Shown piece by piece: positions 49,150 to 62,333 of a stretch of DNA of 64,000 bases. A program made the translations under genes and the position numbers. The stretch covers positions 3,688,070 through 3,752,069 of the forward strand of contig NC_066587.1 in assembly GCF_905475345.1 (NCBI RefSeq), read 5' to 3'. Below the pieces are notes generated by a model. The model worked only from the letters and a program-made list of their open reading frames with translations, was not told the DNA's origin and did no database searches. The DNA is from Vespula vulgaris (Eukaryota; Arthropoda; Insecta; Hymenoptera; Vespidae). Position 1 is the first letter of the stretch. Each line of letters begins with the position of its first letter.

Positions 49150-52100
49150 AGAGATAGAGAGAGAGATAGACTTGGTTAGTTCGAGGTAGGATATCGATCT
49201 TCCACGAGGCTGGTTGTGGGCCATCAAAATTCAAATGTGGCGTGGGATTTCGTCGTAAAACATACGGCAATCGTGTCGGTTTCGTGGTTTTCCCTACGTG
49301 AAGTTAAACGAATTCTTCGAATTATCGTTTTCAGATTCTATGAAAAATGAATGATTTTTTTATGTCCCTTCAGTCGTTTGATTCGTGAAGTAATTTTTAA
49401 TAAGCTTCAAAAGTTTCCAATTAGCTTCGTATTTAGATCGAAATTGATTTCCCGAAGGAAGATTAAAAAAGACGAAATATTTAACTATGCAAGACTGTTT
49501 AATATAGATCGAGAATTCTTTCTATACTTCGATCTTATATCCCCAAGTTATTTTATCGTATCGAATCTATTAGAAGAATTTTTTCTATGCGCACGATATA
49601 TATTAGCATGCTTTATCGTACAAAATCGTATCGCACAATAGCTTCCCCCGATATATCTCTCTTTTATGTTTGTCTTTCGCTCTGTGTTGCGCGAACCTTC
49701 TCGCATAGCCTTTCAAAGGATCTGGATCTGAGAATATGTAATAAATATTCTCATCCAGGTCTACCTGCTCTCTTCTTCTTTTGGTTCTCTAACACAAGGA
49801 GCAAGACTTACGAGGAGTCCATCTGTAACACGGATACTTTCGACACTCGGCGTACGGTTCGAAAGAAGACGGTCGATAAAGAAGCGATTAACATAACAAG
49901 CTGCCGCTTATATACTTCGTAACAGTGCAAAGAGAACTATCGAGGCCATCGTGATAAAATGCAACGTGTACTCTCGACTTCTCTTTTCCGCTTACCGTCT
50001 CTTTTTCTTTCATCAGTTGGGTGTGAGCAAGACCACAAGGAAAGACAGACTTATGTGGAAAGAGGCCACGAAGAGTGAATTCTAATATTCTACTCATACC
50101 GTTCGGGATCACCTCAAAACGAACGATTCGACATCGAAATGGTATCTTTCAACGGAGAAACCCTGTGTTTTCCACACGACAGATGATACTTGACACACGG
50201 TGAGATAAACTCTTCTATCTCGATGACAAGATCTTGTCGGATTACTTCGTGAGTCGTGTGTCGAGATATAATGATAAATCGTGAAATGGATAGATGTCGA
50301 ACGAAGTAGATAAATAACGCAGAGAAGAGAATCCGCTATTGTTTATTTGTTTAAGCTTTTAATTCTGCGTATGGTGTTTTTTCAGAAAAAAAAATATTTT
50401 ATTTACTTTTGATCTACAAATTATTCAACTTCATTGATCTTAAGTAGAATGAATTTAGGTGAATCAATGGCAAAAAGGGAAACAACAAAACGTTCGTCAT
50501 TTTGAGAGAGATAAGCACATAGAATGAAATTTTCCACGATCGTGATTTTTGTTTTTATCGCATTTTCGTCACAATTCGAGAGAAATAGAAAGCAATGAGC
50601 GTCCATTGATGTGAACACTCAGTGATCGTCAATTAAATTCGCTTTATCGAGAATTAATAATCGTCGGCCAAAAATATCATTTGTTTTCACTCGATTGAAG
50701 TTGCCAAAGCTTCTCTCGTTTGATTTTTTAGAAAAAATGTTTGAATTATTTGCACAAATATAAAACTATATACATATTATATATATATAAGAATGTTTAT
50801 AATTATTGTAAACATTGATGAAACATCGAACGAATTAAGCAAACAAACAGAATTCGATCTCTTTGGATTTTATAATATAATGGCATATTAATGGGTAATT
50901 ATCCTGTGTACTGTCAAAAGGAATATCATTATAGTTTATTATGTTAATTATGGAGTAATTTTATAATTACGATTCATTGGAATACAAAGAACTAGTTTAG
51001 CTATTAACGTAATATGAAATATACATGCTACACACATAGTATGTAATAATTTTTCGATCATGAATCCTTTGCTTCTCGTTGTTCATTTATTCTTTATTCC
51101 TATCTTTAAGATATAATAAGAGTATTTGATGCTTCCAGATCATGAATCTTTCTCTTTTTCTCATCTTTGTTCTTAAACATCTATCTCCGTTGCTTCATCA
51201 GATTAATGGAACGAATCTCACATTTTTAATCCTCCCAGAACTCAACGATACGCGATCGTAACACGCGAAAGAATTACGAAACACAAATTGTATATTTCGC
51301 AGTTTTACTGTCCAATAAATAAATATGACGAAAGGAAAAAATAAAAAATGATTTGGTCGATAAATCAAATAATCGAAATAATCGATCCAATAAAAAAATA
51401 ATACATCACGCATATATAAAAAAAAAAAAAAAAACAAGAAAAAAGAAACAGAAAATATCAGTTGCGATTGTATATAGCGTAAAATAAAATGATCGTGAAA
51501 AATATCAAATGGACAACATTTTCCGAAGCTGTAGACCATTTAACGAATCCACATTATATTTGTCAACTGGTCGTAATTTCTATATTCGTATGTAATCGAT
51601 AGAACAAAATCCGATTTAATCCTTTTGGTTTTAAAGCTTACCAATCCGATGGTGGATCGATCGAACAACAGATATGCGTTTCTATTTTTGTGAAGGTGTG
51701 GGTGTACATGCGAGATTATTGGAAGTTAGAGAGAAATGGGTACAAGAAGGAAACGAAAGGAAGAGGAGAGAGATATAGTTGGTCCATGCTTCGTGAGATA
51801 TACTCTCCAATACATATACGTATAATATAATGTATTTGGTTTCCTTTGTCGGCATTCGACGACTACATTCCCTGCACCGAATTTTACTTTCGTTTCGAAG
51901 ATAGGAATCGAAGAATAATGGATGCGTTTTCGTGGAGAATACGTTCGTTTCGAACCACAGGAATGTAATATTCCATTCCTCTCTACTCTACGTCTATCTT
52001 TCTTTCTTTTCTCACTTTTCTCACTTTTCTACCATCTTCTTAGCAGAGACTTTAACTTTCTCGTACGATCGCCAGAGAAGCCTACACATATTCGAGCTCT

Positions 52101-52180
52101 TCGCTATCGCCATCAAATTTATATTTCACTTCGTAAAGAACCAACAGGTGCCTGTTTGCTTCGCGTCGAAGTAAAGAGTG
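49150..52180. other. Gene-free stretch between ratchet sites 2 and 3
   Basis: AT-rich, short frames only, with an A-run at 51,418-51,434. Nothing recognisable was found on either strand. Confidence 0.5.
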
Positions 52181-52223
52181 GCTGTGGGTGTGTTCGTGTG
52201 CGTGTACATGCGTACGTGTGTGC

Positions 52224-52259
<36 letters not shown>

Positions 52260-52260
52260 C
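52224..52260. repeat. GA microsatellite
   Basis: GA run preceded by a GTGTGCGTGT purine-pyrimidine stretch from about 52,180. Confidence 0.8.
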
Positions 52261-52352
52261 GCGAGCGCACAGAGTATACGCTCTCACACGATCGCAAGAT
52301 GGCAATCATTATAAATAACTTAGCCGTAGCACGTCACTCCGGGGCACAATGC

Positions 52353-52373
52353 TGGGGCCTTTTATTGGAAGGA
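52353..52373 (+). repeat. Copy B of a dispersed 21-base motif
   Basis: Begins TGGGGCCTTTTATTGG and continues AAGGA, in the same orientation as copy A at 49124-49144. It is preceded by CCGGGGCACAATGC and lies about 95 bases downstream of a GA tract. Confidence 0.3.
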
Positions 52374-52389
52374 AAACGGTGACGATAAA

Positions 52390-55300
52390 TAACGTGGTAA
52401 TAATAAATAGCTAGGAAAGTCGATGCTTGGTGAAAGGACGAAGAGAGAGAAAGAAAGAGGAATGTTATTTCCGTAGAACGGAACGAATCGACTAATACCT
52501 ACTCTAGAACGAACAATGCGAGCAAGATCCAGTTCGTGAGCTTTCGAGAATAATGAAATCGGATCGATGGTCCAATCGAAACGATTCATTTGGGAGATCG
52601 GCGAAACGATTCGCTTTTCGAACGGAAATTTTGATTTAGATTTTTTAGGAACATATTCGATGGTATAAAACTCATACTCCTGAATAATCTCGTGTTTCAT
52701 TCAGAGCGTATAAAATTTCAACAATGACATTTTGTTTTCTTGCATAACCAGTAATATTTAGCATAGACATCGGTTTATTTTTATAGTATCAATTATATAC
52801 TTAAGAAATATACCGTAGCTTGTCACGGCTCATCATTGAAGTCATGGACACGTTGGAATATCAAACATCATTCGTGATACTTTCAATGGGAAAATGTTCG
52901 ACGTGCTGGAGAATCATTTAAAATTCTAAGAAAGCACTAGAGGCACTACACGATAAACTATTCTAAATACTGTTCGGTATGACTTGAGAATAAACGACAG
53001 TTATTAAGAATCAGTAGACAGTTGTCCCCATATTATTAACGATAGAATTTTACCATCAATCGGAAAGACGAGAAGCTCGTTTACAAAAGATTGTCGATGT
53101 ATATATGTATGTATGTATGTATGTAGAAAGAAATAAGGGTATGGTTATTTGAAAGAGAAGGTTTCATTGTATCTTGAAGTAGATGCTTATCCCCGTGTTT
53201 CGTTAACAAGCACGCACGCACCTGTATTTGTCTCGATGGGTTTTGTCGAGCACGTATTCATCTTCCCCTCTACTCACGAATGTATTTCGAAAGCAAAATT
53301 TTGCTATGTATTTCTTTTTCTAAAAAAAAGAAAAAAAAATTGAAATTCTATCCATTGAGCTACGGAAAACAAACTGGTTTCATCTTTCCTTTCCTCTGAA
53401 TAATATTTTAAATAAACAATATGTATATATTTGTTAAAACTTTTTGTTATGAATGGATGAAAGAATTACTAAGATAAAAAGTGTATTTTGCTTTTAAATT
53501 TTATTTGAAAGTCTGCATAACAAGTCAGCGCTAATTAAAATACGTCATACGTTCGTTTTCATTTCTGTTAATGAAAATTATTATTATCACATCAAATAAT
53601 ACATATGTACATATCATCTATATTGAATTGGAATAACAAAAATATCGTTTATGAAATGTATTAAACGTGAATGATCGTTGATATAATGGAGAGAAATGAG
53701 AAACCGAATGCAAACGATCATATTCCTTTTACGAGGGAGGATTTTGGGATTGGTTCCAACTATGAGAGGGTAAATTGGTTTAGATTATGTTCGAGAAACT
53801 TTAAAGGTTATCTTTTCCCAAAGGATATAACGTAAATATGTTGAAGCCCTAACATGCTTTACTTTGCTGGTACTTGTGATCTCTCTCCTTCGTGTATAAT
53901 ATACATCGTAAATTAAACTTTTCACTGTTGGCTCACTTAACATGGCTGAATATATAAAACAAACTTACATATATATTATAGATATAAATATATATATATT
54001 TATTTATTTATCTATTTTTGTCTATATCGAAGGCATTCATTCGAGCGAAATGACACGCCTCTTCTGCGGCTTCGAGAGACAAAATACGCATCCATTTACG
54101 TGCAAATTACTACGCGGTCTCGTATCGTTCTACGGAAGAGAGCGAAGCTCTCGAATTGAATATACCGAGAATAGTTTCGCTACCGAAAGCTCGTTCCGGA
54201 AACCGAAATATATCTGGTCGACGAAGTCGCGACGACCAACGCGTGCGTGCACGTAGAAATAATTAAAGCTTCCCATTTGGGATCTCGGTAAATTTCAGCT
54301 TTTTCCTATATGCCTTCCTCGAGAGACTTGTTATTATTTTATTTTCGTAAACGTGAATATATTCTAGATGACTTTATTTGTGGTTACCAACAATACGGAT
54401 CGACAAATAGATTTCGATTTTATTTAATTTTGTCCTTACATAGATGTATTTATAATAATCGACTATATTTACTCGTATCGATGCAGCGTGAATATAAAAG
54501 ACCATTTTTGTTTTTGTGTTTGTTATAGATAACGAAGTGCATGCGATATTCACGAATAGAAAGGTTCTTTGATCATCTTATATGTGCGTGTACGTGTGTG
54601 TGTGCATTTAACATTCTGTTTGGTGCAAAATGTTACGAATAAATTTCGATCATGATGGTGGTCTCGATCAGTGTTGCAGTGGCCTATTATATAATCGTCT
54701 CGTGAGTGCGCTTAATGAGACAGATTCGCGTACATAAGATACGTCGAAGAGGGAATACCAAATATGCGAAGAAACTTGTTGGTGATGGTACTGTCGTTTT
54801 AGATCACCGTTTCTCGATACGGCGCGACCAAAATAGGCGCGCGCGCGCGAGTCACGTTCTTCCAGTTACCCTACTTGTACGCTTCTTTACGTCTCCAATG
54901 ACTTTTTAAAGCGATCAGGAAGAACGATCTAATGGAAACTTAAATTAATGAAATGAAAAAAGAAAAAGATAAAGATTGTTCACGCGTCAGACGATATTTT
55001 AATATAGTTTTTCTAACTGCGTATAATGAAGTTCAATGAAAATTCTACTGCGACGCTTTGCAGCTTGCTCTTCTGTTTTTCTTCAACTTTTTTCTTTTTT
55101 TTCTTTCTCTTTTCATGAAAAAGAAGGATGGAGCTTTTCTATCGAGCAGAGCTCCGTATTGGCACGTTGCAAAGATGAATATTCAAGAGTGGAAAGCTAA
55201 GTGGTAGCGAGAGTACACGCTGTTGCACGACTTTATAAACGCGATTGAGATGCTAACGACGTACTACTTTTTCAAAATATGAACCCATAAATCGAAATAT

Positions 55301-56200
55301 AAGTGGAGCTCTTGAATTTTCCTTTAAACGGTCCATGGCAAAATTTTTTGATTTACTCTTATTCCGTTGCAATTTAAAACCAGAAATCCTTTTACGCGCG
55401 TTTCTATAACAGATGTCTCTTTAAAGATTGAGAGATCTCATGGTCCAGCGAAGGAAAGAGAACGTGACTATATTATCGTTATATTATCGACGTAATATCG
55501 TCGGCCATGTTTCCGGATTTACTCGCGATAAAATTTCAAGTTAGTGTTCGCAATTTACGACCTCGTCGTCCGATAGCTACACCATCGAAAAAAATCAAAA
55601 AAAAATCAACCGTTATGAAATATTGCTACTGTGATCGAAAAACTAAATTTAATGTCGTAGAACGATGAAACATACGTGTGTTATATATATAATATATAAT
55701 ATATATATACATATATATATATAGGTATAATGTGTATGTGTGTATATATGTATATATATGTGTGTGTGGGTGGGTGTGTGTATATATATATATATATATT
55801 GTATAATGAAACCTATCGATGGAATAGATTACGAACGAGTATATAAGAGCATCGATTTAACGCACGTTAAAATGTTGGACATGGAGTGTAAAGCCAGACG
55901 CATTTATAGTTGACAGAAGGTTCTGGGTAGAAAGTGTCGCGGGAAGCCTTTCGTGAGCCGTCTTAACACGAATTCATTGGGGTGGAAAGACGAGGTTCGC
56001 CTCTAAATCATCTTCATGCTGGTCTTCCTAAACTTCGTAATCCCGTTATACATCCGTCAACTCGCTATCGCAAGATTTATTAAACTTTAATACTAAGCTC
56101 TGGAATATCTCCTATAGAATATATTTACGATTTCTTTTGTCGAGTTTTTCGATTGACGTTTGAAAAATTGGATAATTTGAAATTTAATCGAGGAAATGAT
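52390..56200. other. Gene-free stretch, AT-rich with one CpG-richer patch
   Basis: The patch at 54,040-54,260 has an open + strand frame and a GAGAGC-gaa-GCTCTC hairpin at 54,138-54,152. A CG-repeat (GCGCGCGCG) lies near 54,839. No product is recognised. Confidence 0.45.
55680..55800. repeat. TA/TG compound microsatellite
   Basis: TATATA runs with an internal TGTGTGTGGGTGGGTGTG segment around 55,760. Confidence 0.75.
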
Positions 56201-56229
56201 AATTAATGGCAAGATTCATTCATATCCAG

Positions 56230-56240
56230 GTAATACGAAG
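56230..56240 (+). other. Possible 11-base micro-exon
   Basis: ATATCCAG (AG at 56228-56229) is followed by 11 bases and then AAG|GTAAGT with the GT at 56241, a perfect insect donor. The first bases after the acceptor also read GTAATA, so a CAG|GTAATA ratchet reading is possible. The pyrimidine tract is weak, which lowers confidence. A second TATCCAGGTA word occurs about 100 bases downstream. Confidence 0.15.
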
Positions 56241-56670
56241 GTAAGTAAAAAAAAAAAAAAGGAAAATTATTTTCAAACGATCTTCGAAGAACACTTTCAT
56301 ACAAACAAAAAGTAACCCGTATCCAGGTATAATAACAAAAAAAAAGGTTAGGTAGAAAATCTCTGATAATCTCGCGGGTAAATCTTCACTCGTTGTACTA
56401 TCTATCACAGTGATCGTTCGAGCTTCGCGATGTTAATCTAGAATCGCGTGTTTCGTTGAAGTACGTAGTTTCCCTAATCTCTGGGCGTGTTCCAGCTTCG
56501 TCCATCGTGGCTAGGGGATCTGTTAGTAGTGCGAGAAACCTCGGGAAAAAAATAAATCTATCGTCCGCTTCCGTGAATTCATTCCGTAGAATAAAGGGAC
56601 TAGTTCGAGATGGTAAATGTAGTATCCTCTTTCGACCCTCTCGAATCAAAGCTTTATTTTTTCAAAGAGA

Positions 56671-56690
56671 ATGTTTTTTCAGGTATGTTC
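56671..56690 (+). promoter_or_regulatory. Candidate recursive (ratchet) splice site 3 (weaker)
   Basis: A short pyrimidine tract runs into TTTTTTCAG, with the AG at 56681-56682, directly followed by GTATGT, an acceptable insect 5' splice site. The tract is shorter than at the other two sites and I see no clear branch-point consensus upstream. It lies about 10.7 kb downstream of site 2, on the same strand. Confidence 0.35.
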
Positions 56691-58590
56691 ATAAAATGAA
56701 TAAAACTGTCGGTGGGTCACTAGAATGTGTTCTCGTTTGATCTTAAAAGAAGATTTATTTGATCCCGAATAGAATCATATTACGTAGAGTTCCACGATGA
56801 ATGCTTTCTCTATAACGCAAATAAATCGAACAAAAGACATTTGGAAGTAGTTTCGACTGAAATCGAATGTCGTGAAATATTGTTCGATCATATCGTCATC
56901 TTTTATATGTACCAGTAACGAGATTCGTTTGTAACAATACCTTCGATTTTTCGAAATGATTGGGTCTCGTTAAAATCACGAATATAATTCCCTAACTATC
57001 TTTATATATATTTTTTGTTTTTTTTTTGTTTTTTTTCAAATATTTGTATAGAATATTCGATGGTTGTAACAGGCATCAAAATAATGAATTGTTCGATTTA
57101 TTATAGATTTCGGATAAAAATTCTAATGATTTTGATTGATTTTAATCGATAAAGGGTTTTCGTTGAAATTCAATGAAATAGAAGAAAATACGAATAGACG
57201 GGGAGGAAAAGAAAAAAAGAGAGAGAAAAAAAAGGGAGTGAATAGTCGATGAAGTGCCGGAGATATTTCAAGGTACCGAGTTACGATAGCGATTACGTGG
57301 ACTCACATAAATAGCCGAGCATGCGACGCGATGCGTCAGTGGTCAAAGGCATATCTCTTGGATTGATTTAATCGCTGGCAGCCATTTGTCAAGGATGACG
57401 TCCGAATGCGGGCGGTTTCTCTTCTCTCGAACTGTACGGGACGTTTCTGCGGTTATGGAAACGCTAAGCATTGAAGGTGATGCTTCGTTTCTATCCACAT
57501 CTTCTACATCGAGGTATCTCAGCTCGATTTCAATGTTCATACATTCCAATAACAATTAAATTAAGGATAAAATTTGCATGTGAAATTGCAAAAAAAGAGA
57601 GAAAACTATGATCTGTTATAGAAGAAAATAATATAACGCGAAATGAAATAATTGGTAAAATCGTAAAAGTCTTTTTATCGGGGTGATCGATGAAAACGAG
57701 AAGTGAAAGGAGATCGGTATTTGCTGTTTGGTGGGATACTTTCGTACTCGGGTTCAAAGGTCACGCTCTCCAGCGCGTATCGTATATGCGAACTTTACGA
57801 GCCAAGATAGGTCTCGCTCGTGTTAAAGGAAATACGGAAATGCGCAAGGTGGTCGCGCGTGGCCCGGGTTATCGTTTCACGTTTCTCTCTTTCTTTGCTT
57901 TCTACTCGGCCGATCGCCGTGCCCGGAGATCTCGACCTAGTTGTAAATATCGAAAACAACGTTGAATTCGAGCCGCACTCGAACCATATCCGTAAATACG
58001 AAAACGGAGCGTTCTTCGTAGATTCTTCGTGATTTTTTTTTCCATTTTTCGCGAAACATTTACAGTACCAAACGAAAATTTACATTTCGCTTTCCTTTTG
58101 AGAAATCGATTAAATAAAAAATAATATCTATTATCTCACGATACGTTTGCGGAAATTATTGAGATGCTTCAAATATGCGAAATCTAAATTTTCCGTCAGG
58201 CTTCTCACGATCATTATCTAAATGGTTCATAAATTACTTTTATGAGAAGACTCGATGCAGTATGAGAACGAAGATAGTACGCGTTAATGTATAAGTTTTG
58301 AAAATGAGTTCACTGTAAAGTGTCTTGGAAAATAGATTCGCACAATCTGACGAGCAAGCATCATTTTACGTTATTTCTCGTCGCTTAAAACGTTTTGAGA
58401 ATTTTGTTTCGAATAATCTAACCTGTCATCTCGTCCCTTTTCCTCTCTACCCTTAGAGCATCCGTGCGCATTACGTCCAACGTTGTTAAACTTTGCGCGT
58501 TAGAATATGGCTAACTAGCAACGCTCGAACGATGTTATTTCCGGAAAGCGAGTAACGATAACACCACGAAATTCGTGTTTCTACGACGTC

Positions 58591-58617
58591 GACGATGAGG
58601 ACGATGAGGACGATGAG
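58591..58617 (+). repeat. Three tandem nine-base units GACGATGAG
   Basis: Three perfect copies in tandem. In one frame they read Asp-Asp-Glu three times and sit inside an open frame from about 58,519 to 58,813, which continues into a Phe/Leu-rich T-tract product. The acidic peptide around the repeat (FYDVDDEDDEDDEAISG) looks protein-like, but no splice sites bound it convincingly. Confidence 0.45.
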
Positions 58618-59636
58618 GCGATAAGTGGAATGCGGAAAGTTCGAAAATTTTTTTTACATTTTTTCCCCCTCGATTTTTTCGATCTTTCTTTTCTTTTTTT
58701 TCTCTTCTTCTTTCTTTCCTCTCCTTTTTCTTTCTTTTTTACTTTTCTTTTATTTGCTTTCTTTTCTTTTTTAAGTGCTTTCTTTCTCTCTCTCGTCGTT
58801 TCTTCACAGCGATAAACTTCGTTATTACATGGTAAAAAGAAAGAAGAGAACGTCGCTCGGAAAAGTGCGCCAGGACAAGATCGAAACGCGATCCATTAGA
58901 GCGGAGACAGTAAACGATTAAGGTTGAAAATCGTTATCGAGATGTTTTACAACGTCGTAATAGTCTCATATATTTTTTCAAGTCTTTTTCGATAGTTTCT
59001 CTTGGCAATTATAGTTTGATCTATTTCAAATAAGAAAATTATTTGTTCAATTTATTGAACTCGTTCGTTAAGAAAAAAAAAAAAAAACACGTGTAAAAAC
59101 GAACGATCGTAATAAAACGAGAAAATATATTTTTAGTATTTTCTTTTTTCTTTTTTTTCTTTCCTCATGTATCGATATAAAATTTAGCTACAGCATCTGT
59201 ACTCTATGTTACAGCAATCGTCGCAATGATTTATACATTTGATTCGTCTCTCATTTAAAAATATATTCAGCGTGGAAACATTACGCTTCTATTCCGCGTA
59301 ACATGAAGAATAAATTTTCGTGAAATCGATCGGAAAGTGCCAAAGTTACTTCCATTCGCGTATTCACTTTCTTACCCAATGTACTTACGATCATATTCGT
59401 TTATCGACGAGCAGTCGTTCTGAAAATGTAAATGCGCGACTCAATGCATCGCCCCTTCGTTTCGAATCTAACATAAAGAAAAACTTCAAATCGTCGAAGC
59501 ATCTAGCGCTTGGGTGTCTTACGTAAATGATAGAAAGTACGACAGGACGTTTGGTCCGATAATGCCGTGAGAAATAGACGATCGTCCCACGCAAACTTTA
59601 CGATACCTTTCGTAAAATTGCCAAGATAGGTAACAG

Positions 59637-59639
<3 letters not shown>

Positions 59640-59674
<35 letters not shown>
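59640..59674. repeat. GA microsatellite
   Basis: About 32 bases of pure GA. Confidence 0.85.
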
Positions 59675-59677
<3 letters not shown>

Positions 59678-60208
59678 CGTACCTCTTTTACAAACACCCA
59701 GTAGATATTAATGTTTCTTGGTAGAATCGCCCTTAAAGCGATATCTCGAACGTAAAAGCCGCGAAGCCTCGATCCCGACAATAGATATGGGTGGTAAGCT
59801 TTGATAAAGGGCCCCTCGTGTCCTCCTCGAGTGCTCTCTTCCAGAAGGTTACAGATAATAACGGGATACCAAAAAGGAAAAAAGAAAGGCGACCCGATGC
59901 GTTTCCGCGTTCGACATTCTTCCGCATTCACTATGGAACCTATTCTTATCTTTAATCAGTCTTTACGTTCTATATCGCTTTTTCTTATTTCCAGAGAACA
60001 TGAAACGTTCACTGGAAACGTTTCGTTTCATTTCACAAAGGAAAATCTGTAAATTACATGGAACGTTTAGTAACTAATAAAATAACGAGTTAGTCGATGA
60101 ACGAATTTATGGTCGACGGTATAGTAACCACCAGTTAGTATAGAAGGTAAGGACGAAATAATTGCGGTCTTGAGATGTCTCATTTGCAAGAGAGAAAATT
60201 TCTCTCTA

Positions 60209-60260
60209 TCTACTTCTAACTCTAGCTCTAGTGCTCTATCTCTAGTTCTGGCTTTAGCTC
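60209..60260. repeat. Degenerate hexamer repeat (TCTAGY-like)
   Basis: Successive units TCTAAC, TCTAGC and TCTAGT, then shifted variants, run for about 50 bases. The array is imperfect and looks old. Confidence 0.35.
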
Positions 60261-61219
60261 CGTTCCATCCCCCACAAAACGACGTTTTCACGATCTAATT
60301 TCCAAGAGAAGCATTTCCGCATAACTGTCACGACGGTGATAAGCGTTGGTGGTTTCGTCTGTGGTGACAGTACCGTCTAGTTCCGGGGAGGTCAAAGTCG
60401 GCTTGCGGTTGAACACTCGTATCGTTACAGGGCTCTTTACCAAAGTTGTTTAATGATGACTCCATTAAATATTTCTCTTGACGAATGTCATTATTTGGAG
60501 AACTTTTTATGATTGTTTTCAAATTATATTATCTGTTTAAATTCAAAATAAAAGTATTTCATATGCGATACAATTACACGGTATAATTGTAAAAGATCGA
60601 TATATTTTATTCGCCATTGAAAAATGATCGAAATCGATGTCGTTTTTGTTCGTAAAATTTTACTGAAACGATATTTTTTTTTTGTTTTCGTCGTGGAAAC
60701 TCGCAAAAAATTTTCGCGTCTACCGTATAATCCCTTCGCGGATGTGTTGGCGGATTTCCTCCGTTATACACCTCACTCGAAATTCTGATATTGTTTCAAC
60801 ATCGTTCGAACGAGGTATATAGTACAATAAGCTACAGAATTTCGTGGTTGTCCGTTCGACCATATAATCGCAAAATGCGGTCGAAAATGTGAATGAAAAT
60901 ATAACGATATCCGTGGTCGGAATGAAAAATTAAAATATTTTTTTTCTATTCTCCACTCGCTCTCTCAATCTCTATTTTACTTTTTCATCTACTGGAGAAA
61001 GAATAAAAAGAATACTTCTAAGCACATAATCGTCTAGATCAGACAAATCGAACGGTACTAGAGGAAGATTACGTAGGAACCATTTCGTAATTTTTCTTTT
61101 TCTCTTCTTTTTTCTCTTTTTCCTTCTTTTTCTCTAGATTACTATCCGAAAATGAAACGTTTCACGAATGTGGAGAAACAGAAAGGTAGAAAGAATCGAC
61201 CAAAAGGGAATAGTATTCG

Positions 61220-61250
61220 AGGTACATACATACATACATACATACATAGA
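61220..61250. repeat. CATA tetranucleotide repeat
   Basis: About six ACAT units, the reverse-complement type of the ATGT array at 20,188. Confidence 0.75.
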
Positions 61251-61499
61251 TATATACCTATTGGCCGCTTGTTCCTTGTCTTTATTCCTTTCTCCGTCGT
61301 TCTCTTGCTTTCTACTCTCCTCCTACCTACCCTCTGTAGCCCTCCTCCGCTTTTCTACCTACGCGGCGTCGCAATTCACACTCAATTTAACCGGCAAAAA
61401 GAGTTCCTCCGCCGTGCATTGTTGCGACCTCCGGTACTGTCGAGCTTACCTTCGGGGCTTCCGCTACTCTCCCAACCACCCTCTATCCCTTCAACCCTC

Positions 61500-61556
61500 T
61501 TCCCTTCCCTTCTCTTCTCTTCTCTTCTCTTCTCTTTTCTTCTCTTCTCTTCTCTT
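61500..61556. repeat. TCTTC pentanucleotide repeat
   Basis: About nine TTCTC units. They create spurious open frames on both strands (61152-61665 + and 61382-61597 -). Confidence 0.8.
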
Positions 61557-62333
61557 CGTTCTACCTCTCTTTCTTCTTTATTCTTCGTTTTGCTCATGGA
61601 AAATGCTCAAAGCTTTTCCGAACTCATCGGCACGAAAGAGCAATAGAGAGAACCGTTCTCGTTGATTTTCCTACGACATTATTGCCGAACCTTCAAAGAT
61701 TTCTCTCTACGTTCCTTAGCTTCTTTCCTTTACTTCGACGTTTCTCTCTTCTCTTTTTCTGTTATGTCTTATACATTCTCCACTTTCTGTCAGCCTTCAC
61801 AACGTGAAAAATTCAAAGACGAAATGCTTTCTTTGCCCCACCTCTAACCGGTAGCCTCTATCTCGCGAAATTTAAAAAAGTTTTCGCTTTATCCAAATCC
61901 TTATGAAAACCTTTTATGAGTATTTTTCCTTTGATTTCCTTTGATTTCCTTTTATTTTGACAAATATAACGTCGCATGGAACGATTTCAAAATCAAAGAA
62001 ATTTAAATACCATTATGCGTGTGTGTGTGCATATATCAAAAGTTAAACTCGTCTTACGACATTATTAACATAAAATTCTCACTTCGTGCTTTTGCAATTT
62101 CTCGAAAATTTCAACTATTTTTGTTCAATTCAGATAAACTTTCGTATAATTCCTCTTTATGATCCGACGGAAAGTTGAGACTACTTAACTTGCGGAAACA
62201 TTAGCTATAATACAGATTACAAGGCTTTAAACAAGAGAGAGAGAGAGAAGGTCAGTGTACGACCATCGTGAAATACAAAGTGAGAGAGAGTAGAAAATTA
62301 TGAAATTGGTTACACTACAAGTGCATTGATCGA

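Larger units (their letters stand above)
56760..61150. other. Gene-free stretch after ratchet site 3
   Basis: AT-rich with T-tracts (about 58,650-58,790) and A-runs (about 59,070). A strong acceptor, TCGTCGTTTCTTCACAG, ends at about 58,809 but has no exon after it that I can support. Confidence 0.5.

Noticed and set aside
61152..61665. Two overlapping + strand frames of 164 and 165 codons
   Set aside because: Both cross the TCTTC pentanucleotide repeat; two long frames in different phases indicate low stop density, not coding.
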